48,717 bases of DNA from Cyanobacteriota bacterium (lineage in GTDB: Bacteria; Cyanobacteriota; Cyanobacteriia; PCC-6307; Cyanobiaceae): positions 1 to 48,717 of the forward strand of contig JAPLID010000160.1 of assembly GCA_026389285.1 (NCBI GenBank). The letters are read 5' to 3'. This document shows positions 17,678 to 28,065 of this stretch, in pieces (position 1 is the first letter of the stretch; every line of letters begins with the position of its first letter). A program made the position numbers and the translations under genes. The notes below the pieces were generated by a model. That model saw nothing but the letters and a program-made list of their open reading frames with translations, ran no database searches and had not been told where the DNA came from.

Positions 17678-20314
17678 AGCCTTCGCAGGTCGCTTCTGAA
17701 GCCCGGCATCGCCCTGCCACTGCTCGCCGGAGCGATGCCTCTGGCGGCCATGGTGCTGCTGCTGCCCGGCAGGGCAGCAGCAGCACAGCAGGGCGTTGAG
17801 CCGGGGAGTCCCTCTTCTCAGGCCGCCCCCCCCAGCGTTGCTACTGCCCTGCACAACCAGGCGGCCCAGTCGCTCAAGGAGGTTCCCTCTGCCGCTGGCG
17901 TCCCCGCTGCTGCCTCCACCGCCGCTGCCCCTACCGCCGCTGCCCCTACCGCCGCTGCCCCTACCGCCGCCGCCGAGCCGGCGGATCAGCGTCCTAAGCC
18001 GCTTGTGGCCCTGGCTTCGGGAGCAAGCCCGGCCCAGCCCGCGGCAACGCCGGAGCGCTCCGGCAGCCGTATCACCACGGTCGTCTCTGCGGCCGGCTCT
18101 GCGGCCAGCGTCACCCCAGCCCGGTCTGATCAGTCCTCCGACCTGCTGGCCCAGGCCCCGAGCCCTGGCGGTGATCAGGCCCCTGCGGCTCCTGCGGCCG
18201 ATCCCCTGGTTCCGCCCGGCATGGGTGGCGCCCCGCAGAGTCCGGCTCCGGCCAGCCCCTTGAACGCCGAGCCGTCCCCATCGGCCCAGACCAGCCAGGA
18301 GCCGCGGGTACTGGTCAGCGAGGTGGTGATCGAGGGCCTGGACGGCCATCCCGAGCGGCAGCGGCTTGAGCTGGCCGCCTACGGCGCGATGAACGTCACG
18401 CCCGGCACTCAGATCACCCGCAGCGAACTGCGCACCGATCTGGCGGCCATCTATGCCACCGGCTGGTTTGCCGATGTGCGTATCGAACCGGTGGATGGCC
18501 CCCTGGGCGTGCGCCTCAAGGTGCAGGTGGTGCCCAACCCGGTGCTCACCAAGATCAGCCTGGACCCCGCCGATGCTGAGGTGCCCAAGCAGGTGGTGCA
18601 GGACACCTTCGCGTCGGATCTGGGCCGCACCCTCAATCTCAACACCCTGCAGACCCGCATGCAGGAGCTGCAGAAGTGGTACGGCGATCAGGGGTATTCC
18701 CTGGCCAGGGTGACCGGCCCCGGCCGCATCAGCCCCGATGGCGATGTGCAACTGGTGATCCGCCAGGGGATCGTCGATGGGGTTGAGGTGCAGTTCGTCA
18801 ACAAAGAGGGCTCCGCCACCAACGACAAGGGCAAACCGATCCGCGGCAAGACCAAGCCCTGGGTGGTCAGCCGTGAGATCTCCCTCAAGTCCGGCCAGGT
18901 CTTCAACCGCCGCAACCTCGAAGAGGACCTCAAGCGTCTCTATGGCACCGGTCTGTTCAGTGATGTCAAGGTCACCCTGCGGCCCGTGCCGGACAACCCG
19001 GGGCGGATCACGATCGTGCTCGGCATCGTTGAGCAATCCACCGGCTCCCTCTCCGGTGGCCTCGGCTACAGCCAGAGCCAGGGCGTCTTCGGACAGGTGC
19101 AGTTGCAAGACAGCAACTTGATGGGCCGCGCCTGGGATCTGTCCACCAGCTTCACCTATGGCCAGTTCGGTGGCCTGGTGGACATCACCTTTACCGATCC
19201 CTGGATCAAGGGTGATCGCTACCGCACCGCTTTCCGGGCCAAGGCCTTCGTCAGCCGTGATGTGCCTCAGATTTTCCAAAGCCAGGATAATGGCAATATC
19301 CTGACGGCCGGTGATTTTTACGAACCCCCGGGCACGTCACTTGCATTTAATATAAATAGCAACAATAATCCCCTCGGTAAAACGTTCGACTCGATTCAGG
19401 AGGCAATCGATGGCAGTGGGGATCTGAGTTGGTTCGACTACGTTGGGAATTCCGTTGTCATTCAGAGGGTTGGCGGCAACCTGCAGTTAGTGCGGCCGCT
19501 CAATGGCGGAAATCCCTTCAAGCGGGCCCCCTGGAACATTGTTCTCGGTCTGAGTGGCCAGGAGGCGACGCCAATGGATTTTTCCGGCACCTCCAGTCGC
19601 TACGGGGTTTCCAGTAACGATTTCAACGGTGATGGCAGCCAGCTGCCGACTGATTCGGTCATCTGCCTGGCCTACAACTGCGCCACTCATAACCAGTTGT
19701 TCGGGGTGAAGATTGCCGCGACCATGAACAACCTCAACGACCCCCGCAATCCCACCAAGGGCAATTTCCTCAGCATCGGTACCGAGCAGTTCATTTCCGT
19801 GGGTCCCGATTCCCCCACCTTCAACCGACTGCGCGCCAGTTACACCCACTACATCCCCGTCAACTGGTTGAAGCTGTACAAGGGCTGCAAGCCGAAGGCC
19901 GGTGAAGTAGCTGATTGCAAGCAGGCCCTGGCCTTCCAGGTCTCCGCGGGAAGCCTGATCGGCGATCTTCCTCCCTATGAAGCCTTCTGCCTGGGTGGCG
20001 GTAACTCGGTCCGGGGTTATTACGACTGCGACCTGGGTGTGGGACGCAACTTCGGGGAGGCCACGATCGAATACCGCTTCCCGATCTTCAGCATGATCAG
20101 CGGTGAGCTGTTCATCGATGGCGGCACCACCTTCGGCAGCCAGGCCAACGTGCCCGGCAATCCCGGTGGTCTGCTCGGCAAGCCCGGCGAAGGCTTCTCG
20201 ATCGGCACGGGCCTGATCGTCACCACGCCGGTGGGCCCCCTGCGTCTGGAGGTGGCCAGCCAGGATCTCACCGGCAACTGGCGCTTCAACCTCGGCGTCG
20301 GCTGGAAGTTCTGA
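17666..20314 (+). CDS. bamA: BamA/Omp85 outer-membrane protein assembly factor
   Basis: An 882-residue Omp85 protein that folds beta-barrels into the outer membrane. Signal peptide at residues 1-40 (LLKPGIALPLLAGAMPLAAMVLLLPG). Residues 41-212 are a disordered Ala/Pro/Ser linker with a 15-bp repeat. POTRA domains follow from about 213 (VLVSEVVIEGLDGH; VDGVEVQFVN; FNRRNLEEDLKRLYGTGLFSDV). The barrel includes GSLSGGLGYSQSQGVFGQVQLQDSNLMG, a canonical GGNSVRGYYDCDLG lid-lock region, and a terminal aromatic (GVGWKF). An AT-richer stretch at 19270-19640 encodes an enlarged Asn/Gly-rich loop. The ATG at 17666 gives a proper signal peptide. It shares one base with lpxC (TGATG). Confidence 0.93.
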   Translation: MPGLSLRRSLLKPGIALPLLAGAMPLAAMVLLLPGRAAAAQQGVEPGSPSSQAAPPSVATALHNQAAQSLKEVPSAAGVPAAASTAAAPTAAAPTAAAPTAAAEPADQRPKPLVALASGASPAQPAATPERSGSRITTVVSAAGSAASVTPARSDQSSDLLAQAPSPGGDQAPAAPAADPLVPPGMGGAPQSPAPASPLNAEPSPSAQTSQEPRVLVSEVVIEGLDGHPERQRLELAAYGAMNVTPGTQITRSELRTDLAAIYATGWFADVRIEPVDGPLGVRLKVQVVPNPVLTKISLDPADAEVPKQVVQDTFASDLGRTLNLNTLQTRMQELQKWYGDQGYSLARVTGPGRISPDGDVQLVIRQGIVDGVEVQFVNKEGSATNDKGKPIRGKTKPWVVSREISLKSGQVFNRRNLEEDLKRLYGTGLFSDVKVTLRPVPDNPGRITIVLGIVEQSTGSLSGGLGYSQSQGVFGQVQLQDSNLMGRAWDLSTSFTYGQFGGLVDITFTDPWIKGDRYRTAFRAKAFVSRDVPQIFQSQDNGNILTAGDFYEPPGTSLAFNINSNNNPLGKTFDSIQEAIDGSGDLSWFDYVGNSVVIQRVGGNLQLVRPLNGGNPFKRAPWNIVLGLSGQEATPMDFSGTSSRYGVSSNDFNGDGSQLPTDSVICLAYNCATHNQLFGVKIAATMNNLNDPRNPTKGNFLSIGTEQFISVGPDSPTFNRLRASYTHYIPVNWLKLYKGCKPKAGEVADCKQALAFQVSAGSLIGDLPPYEAFCLGGGNSVRGYYDCDLGVGRNFGEATIEYRFPIFSMISGELFIDGGTTFGSQANVPGNPGGLLGKPGEGFSIGTGLIVTTPVGPLRLEVASQDLTGNWRFNLGVGWKF
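17918..17962 (+). repeat. 15-bp x3 coding tandem repeat in bamA linker
   Basis: The 15-mer ACCGCCGCTGCCCCT is present three times (17918-17932, 17933-17947, 17948-17962) with a degenerate fourth copy. In frame it encodes TAAAP repeats in the disordered linker between signal peptide and POTRA domains, so copy number can change without shifting the frame. Confidence 0.85.
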
Positions 20315-21180
20315 TGGTCTCCTGGCCGAGTGATTACAGCCAGGCCTGGACCCTGGCGGGTTCCGCCGAGCGCGATGGCGTCGGGCTCCATGGCGGTGAG
20401 CGCACCCAGATACGGCTTGAGGGCAGTGAAGCCCCGGGCTACTGGGTCGGCTGGCTCGACGCTCCCGAGCTGCCATTGGTGCGGTTACAGCCAGGCCAGG
20501 TCAGCGACACCCAGTTGTGTACGGCCCTGCAGCTCGGTGAGCGGCGCCTAGCTACGGTTGAACATCTATTGGCCGCCCTGGCCGGCTGCGGCGTCAGCCA
20601 GGCCCGCATCCTGGCGTCGGGGGACGAGATTCCCCTGCTCGATGGTTCCGCCCTGCCCTGGGTGGAGGCCATCGCCGAGGCCGGCCTGACTTCGCTCGGC
20701 CCACGGTCGCTGCCGCCGCTGCCGGCTGAGCCGATCGTGGTGCGCCAGGGGTTGAGTTTCGTCACGGCGCTGGCGGCGGAGTCCCTGTCGATCGGCGCCG
20801 GCATCGAGTTTCCCCATGCGGCGATCGGCCGCCAGCTGTATTCCCTGGCCCTGACGCCCGAAGCCTTCGTGCGGGAGATCGCCCCTGCCCGCACCTTCGG
20901 TTTTCGTGATCAGGTGGAGGCCCTCAGGGCCGCCGGCCTGATCCGGGGCGGCGATCTCGACAACGCCCTGGTTTGCGACGGTGACCACTGGCTTAACCCA
21001 CCGCTGCGTTTCAGCGACGAACCCGTACGCCATAAACTCTTGGACTTATTGGGAGATCTGGCCTTGGCGGGTCTGCCGCAGGCCCAAGTCTTCGCCTATC
21101 GCGGGTCCCATGGCCTGCACACCGCCCTGGCTGCGGCCCTCAGCGCCGCCAGCGACCGAGTCCCCCCCGCGCCTGTCTGA
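20314..21180 (+). CDS. lpxC: UDP-3-O-acyl-N-acetylglucosamine deacetylase
   Basis: A 288-residue zinc deacetylase, the committed step of lipid A synthesis. Zinc ligands and catalytic residues are visible: [11 protein letters not shown] (Glu83, His84), [11 protein letters not shown] (His240, Asp244) and the catalytic His in SHGLHTAL (266). The N-terminal GVGLHGG signature is present. It starts within the bamA stop (TGATG) and leads fabZ-lpxA-lpxB. Confidence 0.95.
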   Translation: MVSWPSDYSQAWTLAGSAERDGVGLHGGERTQIRLEGSEAPGYWVGWLDAPELPLVRLQPGQVSDTQLCTALQLGERRLATVEHLLAALAGCGVSQARILASGDEIPLLDGSALPWVEAIAEAGLTSLGPRSLPPLPAEPIVVRQGLSFVTALAAESLSIGAGIEFPHAAIGRQLYSLALTPEAFVREIAPARTFGFRDQVEALRAAGLIRGGDLDNALVCDGDHWLNPPLRFSDEPVRHKLLDLLGDLALAGLPQAQVFAYRGSHGLHTALAAALSAASDRVPPAPV

Positions 21181-21187
21181 AATCCTC

Positions 21188-21766
21188 TTGACCGTCACCA
21201 CCGCCACCACTGCCCCCGCAGGCCCGGAGGCCTCCACCGGCCCGGAGGCCCCGGACGAGACTGCCGCCGCCCCAGCGACCCCGGCCGGCCTGGATCCCTT
21301 CTCGCTGGCCGCTGCAGGGCCGGCCGCGGAGCCGGTGGTGCTCGCCAGCGAGCAGATCCTCAATCTGCTGCCCCATCGCTATCCCTTCGCCTTGGTGGAT
21401 CGGGTCGTGGCCTATGAACCGGGCCGTCTGGCGGTGGCGATCAAGAACGTCACCCTCAATGAGCCCCAGTTTCAGGGTCATTTCCCCGGGCGTCCGCTGA
21501 TGCCAGGGGTGCTGATTGTCGAAGCGATGGCCCAGGTGGGGGGACTGATCGTCACCCAGATGCCGGATCTGCCCAAGGGACTGTTTGTCTTCGCCGGCAT
21601 TGATGGCGTGCGCTTCCGCCGGCCGGTGGTGCCCGGCGACCAGCTGCGCATCACCTGCGAGCTGCTCAGCCTCAAGCGCAGACGCTTCGGCAAAGTTCGC
21701 GCCCAGGCCACCGTGGCCGGGGAGCTCGTCTGTTCGGGCGAGCTGATGTTCTCATTGGTGGACTGA
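21188..21766 (+). CDS. fabZ: (3R)-hydroxyacyl-ACP dehydratase
   Basis: A hot-dog-fold dehydratase of fatty-acid synthesis. Conserved: [17 protein letters not shown] (catalytic His), [20 protein letters not shown] (catalytic Glu) and [17 protein letters not shown]. The family is about 145 residues; here 192 are predicted from the TTG at 21188, eight bases after the lpxC stop. The first 48 residues are Ala/Pro/Thr-rich, so a later GTG near 21331 is also possible. Its place between lpxC and lpxA fits balancing of acyl chains between phospholipid and lipid A. Confidence 0.93.
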   Translation: MTVTTATTAPAGPEASTGPEAPDETAAAPATPAGLDPFSLAAAGPAAEPVVLASEQILNLLPHRYPFALVDRVVAYEPGRLAVAIKNVTLNEPQFQGHFPGRPLMPGVLIVEAMAQVGGLIVTQMPDLPKGLFVFAGIDGVRFRRPVVPGDQLRITCELLSLKRRRFGKVRAQATVAGELVCSGELMFSLVD

Positions 21767-21770
21767 ACCG

Positions 21771-22592
21771 ATGACCAGTGCAGCCATGGCTCCATCGGTG
21801 CATCCCACGGCGGTGGTGGATCCCCGCTCCCGGATCGGCAGCGCCGTCGAGATCGGCCCCTATGCCGTCATCGGCCCCGATGTCGAGATCGGTGAGGGCA
21901 GCCGCATCGGCCCCCATGTGGTGATCGATGGACGGGTGCGGATGGGCCGAGGTAATCGCATCTTCCCGGGGGCCTGCATCGGTCTGGAGCCCCAGGATCT
22001 CAAGTACGGCGGTGCCCCCACCGAGGTAGTGATCGGCGACGAGAACACGATTCGCGAGTGCGTCACCATCAATCGGGCCACCCACGACGGTGAACAGACC
22101 CGGCTGGGTAGTGGCAACCTGTTGATGGCCTACTGCCACATCGGCCACAACTGTCACCTGGGAGACAGCATCGTCATCGCCAATGGTGTGGCTGTGGCCG
22201 GCCATGTGGTGATCGGCGACCGGGCCGTGATCGGCGGTGTGCTCGGCATCCACCAGTTCGTTCACATCGGCACGCTGGCGATGGTCGGCGGCATGAGCCG
22301 CATCGATCGCGATGTGCCGCCGTTCTCGATGATCGAGGGGCATCCCGGCCGCATCCGCGGCCTCAACCGCATCGGTCTGCGCCGCAGCGGCATGGCCGAT
22401 CGTGATGACGGCGCCCAGTTGCGCCAGCTCCAGGAGGTCTGGGCCCTGCTCTACCGCAACGATCTGGTGCTGGCCGATGCCCTGCGGGCCGCCCGTCAGT
22501 TGCCGTTGCTGCCCGCCGCTGAGGAGCTTTGCGGGTTCCTTGAGGCCTCGGTGGGACCTGGACGACGGGGACCGCTGCCGGCGCAGCGCTGA
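21771..22592 (+). CDS. lpxA: UDP-N-acetylglucosamine acyltransferase
   Basis: A 273-residue left-handed beta-helix acyltransferase, first enzyme of lipid A synthesis. Hexapeptide repeats run through the N-terminal two thirds ([22 protein letters not shown]). The conserved [29 protein letters not shown], and catalytic-His region [14 protein letters not shown] are present, then [19 protein letters not shown]. The start ATG lies four bases after the fabZ stop. The stop shares one base with lpxB (TGATG). Confidence 0.96.
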   Translation: MTSAAMAPSVHPTAVVDPRSRIGSAVEIGPYAVIGPDVEIGEGSRIGPHVVIDGRVRMGRGNRIFPGACIGLEPQDLKYGGAPTEVVIGDENTIRECVTINRATHDGEQTRLGSGNLLMAYCHIGHNCHLGDSIVIANGVAVAGHVVIGDRAVIGGVLGIHQFVHIGTLAMVGGMSRIDRDVPPFSMIEGHPGRIRGLNRIGLRRSGMADRDDGAQLRQLQEVWALLYRNDLVLADALRAARQLPLLPAAEELCGFLEASVGPGRRGPLPAQR

Positions 22593-23806
22593 TGGTGCGC
22601 CTTCTGGTCAGCACCGGTGAGGTCTCCGGAGATCTGCAGGGGGGGCTGCTGATCCGTGCCCTGCATGAGGAGGCCCAGGCGCGGCAACTGGACCTGGAGG
22701 TGGTGGCCCTGGGCGGCGACCGCATGCGCCAGGCCGGCGCCGAGCTGCTGGCCGACACGGTGAGCATGGGAGCCATCGGCCTGCTGGAGGCCCTGCCCCT
22801 GGTGCTTCCGACCCTGAAGCTGCAGGCCAAGCTCCGCCGCTGGCTCGACATCCATCCCCCCGACGGGGTGGTGCTGATCGATTACATGGGGGCCAACGTC
22901 AACCTCGGGTTGCGGTTGCGCCGCCGCTATCCGCAGCTGCCGATCGTGTATTACATCGCTCCCCAGGAGTGGGCCTGGCGCCTGGGCGATGGGGGCACCA
23001 CCCGGCTGATCGGCTTCACCGACCGCATCCTGGCGATCTTCCAGGAGGAGGCGCGCTTCTACGCATCCCATGGTGCGGTCGTCACCTGGGTCGGCCATCC
23101 CCTGATCGACACCCTCGGCCAGATACCCTCCCGTCAGGAGGCCCGCGCTCAGTTGCATCTGGACCCGGATCAGCCCGTGCTGCTGCTCCTGCCGGCCTCC
23201 CGCCGGCAGGAGCTGCGCTACCTGCTGCCGCCGATGGCGGCGGCAGCAGCCCTGTTGCAGCGGCGCCATCCTGCGCTGCAAGTGCTGGTGCCGGCGGGGC
23301 AGGCAGGCTTTGAGCCGCTGCTGGTCGCGGCCCTGGAGCGCTCAGGGGTGCGGGCCCGGGTGATCGCCGCCTCCCAGGCCGATGATCAGTGGCCGCTGCT
23401 CTGCGCGGCGGCCGATGTGGCCCTGACCAAGTCGGGCACGGCCAACCTGCAACTGGCCCTGCGGGGGGTGCCCCAGGTGACCGGCTACCGCGTCAGCCGG
23501 CCCACAGCCTTCGTGGCCCGCCATCTGCTTCGCTTCAACGTGGCCCACATCTCGCCGGTCAACCTGATCCTCGAAGAGCGCCTGGTGCCGGAGCTGCTCC
23601 AGGACCGACTCACCCCGGCGGCGATCGTCGCGGCGGTGGAGCCGCTGCTCGCGGTCGATGGGGTCGCGGTTCGTACGATGCGCGAGGGCTATCAGCGTCT
23701 ACTCCTCAGGCTCGGGGAACCCGGCGTCACCCGACGGGCGGCGGCCGAGATCCTGGACCAGATGCAGACGGCAGCTGTCGTCCTTCCTGCCGATTCCTGC
23801 GTCTGA
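22592..23806 (+). CDS. lpxB: Lipid-A-disaccharide synthase
   Basis: A 404-residue GT-B glycosyltransferase joining UDP-diacylglucosamine and lipid X. Motifs: [56 protein letters not shown] and [18 protein letters not shown]. Length is slightly above the usual 380-390. It overlaps lpxA and msrA by single bases (TGATG at both ends), placing it inside a coupled envelope operon. Confidence 0.94.
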   Translation: MVRLLVSTGEVSGDLQGGLLIRALHEEAQARQLDLEVVALGGDRMRQAGAELLADTVSMGAIGLLEALPLVLPTLKLQAKLRRWLDIHPPDGVVLIDYMGANVNLGLRLRRRYPQLPIVYYIAPQEWAWRLGDGGTTRLIGFTDRILAIFQEEARFYASHGAVVTWVGHPLIDTLGQIPSRQEARAQLHLDPDQPVLLLLPASRRQELRYLLPPMAAAAALLQRRHPALQVLVPAGQAGFEPLLVAALERSGVRARVIAASQADDQWPLLCAAADVALTKSGTANLQLALRGVPQVTGYRVSRPTAFVARHLLRFNVAHISPVNLILEERLVPELLQDRLTPAAIVAAVEPLLAVDGVAVRTMREGYQRLLLRLGEPGVTRRAAAEILDQMQTAAVVLPADSCV

Positions 23807-24432
23807 TGCGTCTGTTCTCTCTGCTGCTCAGCCTGCTTCTGCTGCTGGCGGGCCCCCTGGCGCCTGCCCAGGCCGCCACTGAGGAAGCCGTGCTGGCCGG
23901 GGGCTGTTTCTGGTGTCTGGAGCACGACCTGGAGGACCTGCCCGGAGTCCTGGAGGTGGAGAGCGGCTACAGCGGCGGCAAGCTCGCCAACCCCAGCTAC
24001 AGGCAGGTCTCGTCCGAGAGCACCGGCCATCAGGAGTCGGTGCGGGTCCGCTACGACAACACCAAAATTCGCTACGAGGTGCTGCTGCGTGCCTACTGGC
24101 GCAACATCGATCCATTGGATGGCAAGGGCCAGTTCTGCGATAAGGGAGATTCCTACCGGCCGGTGATCTTCACCACCGGTGCCAACCAGGCGGTGGAGGC
24201 CCGCAACAGCCTGCTGGCCGCAGCCAGGGAGCTGGGCAAGCCGGCCTCGTCGATCAAGGTGTCGGTCAAGCCGCTCACCCGCTTCTGGCCCGCTGAGGAG
24301 TATCACCAGAACTACGCCAGAAGGAACGCCCTCAAGTACAAGTATTACCGCTTCGCCTGTGGTCGCGATCGTCGCCTCGACGCGGTCTGGGGGGCGAAGG
24401 CACGCAGCTCGAACCGCTGGAGCGGCAGCTGA
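23806..24432 (+). CDS. msrA: Exported peptide methionine sulfoxide reductase MsrA
   Basis: A 208-residue enzyme reducing methionine-S-sulfoxide in proteins. The active-site GGCFWCLE lies just after a cleavable signal peptide ([23 protein letters not shown]), so it should act in the periplasm or lumen rather than the cytosol. Other family pieces: GYSGG, PSYRQVSSESTGHQESVRVRYD, and AEEYHQNY. Its ATG overlaps the lpxB stop, so it is the last gene of the bamA-lpx cluster, perhaps protecting envelope proteins from oxidation. Confidence 0.93.
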   Translation: MRLFSLLLSLLLLLAGPLAPAQAATEEAVLAGGCFWCLEHDLEDLPGVLEVESGYSGGKLANPSYRQVSSESTGHQESVRVRYDNTKIRYEVLLRAYWRNIDPLDGKGQFCDKGDSYRPVIFTTGANQAVEARNSLLAAARELGKPASSIKVSVKPLTRFWPAEEYHQNYARRNALKYKYYRFACGRDRRLDAVWGAKARSSNRWSGS

Positions 24433-24544
24433 AGCCAACGGAATCTGTAGCAATTGCAAAGAGATTAGGCGAGGTCGTGTTCGGAAATCCTTGCCAGCAG
24501 CGGATCGCCGTCCTTGCTTGGCCTCAGGGGGGCGCTTAGCTTTT

Positions 24545-24760
24545 ATGAGCCCCGATGGCTTCATGTGTATGTATGTGCTGACCATTCGTGACGGTCTGCA
24601 GACCCGCCATATCGGTCCCTATGCCAGTCCGGCCCAGGCGGCCGAGGATCTCGACGGGCTGCTGGCCGTGTGCGGGGAACGGGCCCATTGGCAGATTTAT
24701 GAACTTGAGGCTCCGGCTCGCCGCTCCGGCGAGGTGCTGTCGGCGGTTGCCGCCGCCTGA
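24545..24760 (+). CDS. Small hypothetical protein, 71 aa
   Basis: A 71-residue soluble protein beginning MSPDGFMCMYVLTIRDGLQTRHIGPY. The core MYVLTIRDG-HIGPYASPAQAAEDLDGLL looks like a compact beta-beta-alpha fold. I do not recognise a named family. A start at one of the internal Met codons (MYVLTIRD) is possible. It is convergent with the small membrane protein at 24767, with only six bases between stops. Coding status is supported by ordered codon use and by the absence of a competing gene. Confidence 0.6.
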   Translation: MSPDGFMCMYVLTIRDGLQTRHIGPYASPAQAAEDLDGLLAVCGERAHWQIYELEAPARRSGEVLSAVAAA

Positions 24761-24766
24761 GCCCGT

Positions 24767-25039
24767 TCAGTCTCTTACGCTCCGGGGGTAGCCCCGCAGC
24801 AGGCCGCTTTCGATCATCAGGCCCACCCCGGCCGTGATCAGGATCAGGCCGAGGGTGCCGTACCAGAACCAGGGCCCGGCCTGGGGCATCGCCGGGCCTG
24901 AGGCACTTCTGGCCGCCAGTTGCGACCAGGTCTGGATGCCCTTGCGGATCACCGCCTCGCCGAACACACACAACCCCGCCGGCAGGAGCAGAACCCCAAG
25001 CTGGGCTTTGACATACCAGCGGATCTTCTGGACGGCCAT
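24767..25039 (-). CDS. Small two-TM membrane protein, hypothetical
   Basis: A 90-residue protein with two hydrophobic helices: VKAQLGVLLLPAGLCVFGEAVI (about 10-32) and FWYGTLGLILITAGVGLMIESG (about 57-80). No catalytic motif is visible and I cannot name a family. ATG 25039 was preferred to an ATG eight codons upstream because the latter almost abuts pepA. It follows pepA by 26 bases on the same strand, so is likely co-transcribed. Confidence 0.65.
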   Translation of the reverse strand: MAVQKIRWYVKAQLGVLLLPAGLCVFGEAVIRKGIQTWSQLAARSASGPAMPQAGPWFWYGTLGLILITAGVGLMIESGLLRGYPRSVRD

Positions 25040-25065
25040 GGTTCCGTTGATCGCTGCGACCAAAC

Positions 25066-26556
<1,491 letters not shown>

Positions 26557-26622
26557 GGTTGCTGAACCGGTCTGAGCTCGGATCGTAGCGATGGCTGGCA
26601 GGCTTCTCTGGCCGCGGGCGCC

Positions 26623-27276
26623 TCAGTCGGGATCGGCGGTGAAAGGCGTGGCCCAGCGCTCCCGGGTCTCCTTGTTGAACGGCGGCAGCCAGCGGCGGAT
26701 CAGGGTCTGCTCGAGGCGCCGGCGGCCCTGGCTGTCGCCGGGCACATCACACCAGAAGCGGATGCTGAGGCTGGTGCTCAGCCCGGCCCGTCCAAGGGCC
26801 TCGCTGTAAGCCGCCAGGTACCTCTTGCAGTCGTGATCCCCTTTCCAGCGGCGGTCGGCGCAGCCGGTCTCGCCCACATAAAGCAGCAGGGGGGAGGGGG
26901 CTTCGGCGGGGCGATCCATCACCAGATAGATGGCGGCACCCTGCTGCGGGGCGCTGGGCCAGCGCCAGAAGGCCAGGCTCTGGGCCTGCAGCTCGAGGGG
27001 ATTGAGGCTGGTGGCGAGCTCCAGCGGTAAAGAGCCGCCGGTGCCGGCATCGAGCGCTGGATCGAACAGCAGCCCCTGGCTGGGTCCGGCGGCTAGCGCA
27101 GCCGCAGGTCCCCCGGCTGCGCCGGCGAACAGGGGGGACTGGTGCGCCAGCAGACGCTCCTGCCAGCACAGCAAGTGCTGGCGCGGCAGGGGGGGCGGCA
27201 ACGGCGCCGGGCTGGTGGCGGCCTCGGGGCTGGCCGCCGCGAACAGGTCGCCCTGGCGGCCAGGGGGGGCCGTCAT
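26623..27276 (-). CDS. GIY-YIG nuclease-like protein
   Basis: A 217-residue protein. Residues 1-110 are Ala/Pro-rich with no recognised fold. Residues 115-202 show a GIY-YIG-like layout: AIYLVM (115-120), LLYVGET (131-137), Arg142-143, Glu189 in RRLEQTLIRRW and Asn201 in PPFNKE. These match in order the two beta strands, catalytic Arg, metal-binding Glu and Asn of GIY-YIG endonucleases such as the UvrC N-terminus. The assignment is by motif, not by search. The ATG overlaps the TGA of the upstream helix-hairpin-helix gene (ATGA), so the two are probably translated together. Confidence 0.65.
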   Translation of the reverse strand: MTAPPGRQGDLFAAASPEAATSPAPLPPPLPRQHLLCWQERLLAHQSPLFAGAAGGPAAALAAGPSQGLLFDPALDAGTGGSLPLELATSLNPLELQAQSLAFWRWPSAPQQGAAIYLVMDRPAEAPSPLLLYVGETGCADRRWKGDHDCKRYLAAYSEALGRAGLSTSLSIRFWCDVPGDSQGRRRLEQTLIRRWLPPFNKETRERWATPFTADPD

Positions 27277-28019
27277 GGGTTCGGACGGCTGGCGGGGGGC
27301 AGGACCGGCCCGGTTGGAGCCGCCTGGAAGGCCACCCGGCCGATCCAGGCCTCGACGATCGCGGCGCTGAGCTGCAGGCGCTGTTGCAGATCTGCCAGAT
27401 CGCTGAAGGGCCGGCGCGCCCTCTCCCGCAGCAGGCGGGCCACCAGCTCCGCCCCGATGTCGGGCAGGCGCTCCAGCTCCCGGGGGCCGGCCTGATTAAT
27501 GGCGATCGCCTCAGAGCGGCGGGCGGCGGGTGGGGCCGTGCCGTACCAGCGGAACTCCAGCAGCGGTTGCCAGGCGTGGAGAGCGGCCTCGCTCAGGTCC
27601 AGCAGGCGCTGCAGATCATCGAGGCCGCTCAACTGAACGCCGCCGGCCTGGAGGCGCAGCAGCAGATCCACCTGCTCGCGGCGGCAGCCGGGCAGGCGCA
27701 GCCAGTCGGCGGCGGTGGCGCGGTTCACATCCAGGCGCCAGCCCAGGGCGGCCGCATGGCGCACCTCATCGGCGTTGCTGAGGCACAGGCCCGGATCATG
27801 GGCCAGTTTCAGGGCGAGCAGATCCCGTTCGATCGCGTCCGCTCTGTCGTGCTCGCCGCCGCGCTGATGGTCCTGGGCCGTATCGCGGCGGCCGGCTGAG
27901 GCCTGGATCCCGGCCGGCCCAGGTGAATCCAGGGGCTGATCGGCGGCCGGTCGGGGCAGCTGGCCGCTGGCGATCAGCAGCTGACGGGCGAGGGTATCGA
28001 GCCAGTGCCGCTGGGCCAT
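27273..28019 (-). CDS. Double helix-hairpin-helix (ComEA-like) DNA-binding protein
   Basis: A 248-residue protein with two helix-hairpin-helix regions: LDVNRATAADWLRLPGCRREQVD (about 96-142) and AINQAGPRELERLPDIGAELVARLL (about 172-228). The second is a textbook HhH as in ComEA (INxAxxxELxxLPGIG). No signal peptide or membrane anchor is seen, unlike ComEA, so it is probably cytosolic. It likely binds duplex DNA non-specifically. Its 3' end overlaps the GIY-YIG gene by 4 bases. The exact role is unknown. Confidence 0.75.
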   Translation of the reverse strand: MAQRHWLDTLARQLLIASGQLPRPAADQPLDSPGPAGIQASAGRRDTAQDHQRGGEHDRADAIERDLLALKLAHDPGLCLSNADEVRHAAALGWRLDVNRATAADWLRLPGCRREQVDLLLRLQAGGVQLSGLDDLQRLLDLSEAALHAWQPLLEFRWYGTAPPAARRSEAIAINQAGPRELERLPDIGAELVARLLRERARRPFSDLADLQQRLQLSAAIVEAWIGRVAFQAAPTGPVLPPASRPNP

Positions 28020-28065
28020 GCTGGCTTGAACCGTGGGAACGACGGTTTTGAACGTAGCGGTGTTC

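Noticed and set aside
16556-19279. Very long minus-strand frame (907 codons) opposite purC and bamA
   Set aside because: Typical antisense frame in GC-rich DNA: low-complexity His/Gly/Arg composition, no domain, and both plus-strand genes are certain.
28029-28049. Small AACCGT/ACGGTT hairpin followed by TT as a terminator
   Set aside because: The stem is only 6 bp and the T-run lies on the plus strand, where no gene ends; too weak to call for the minus-strand genes.
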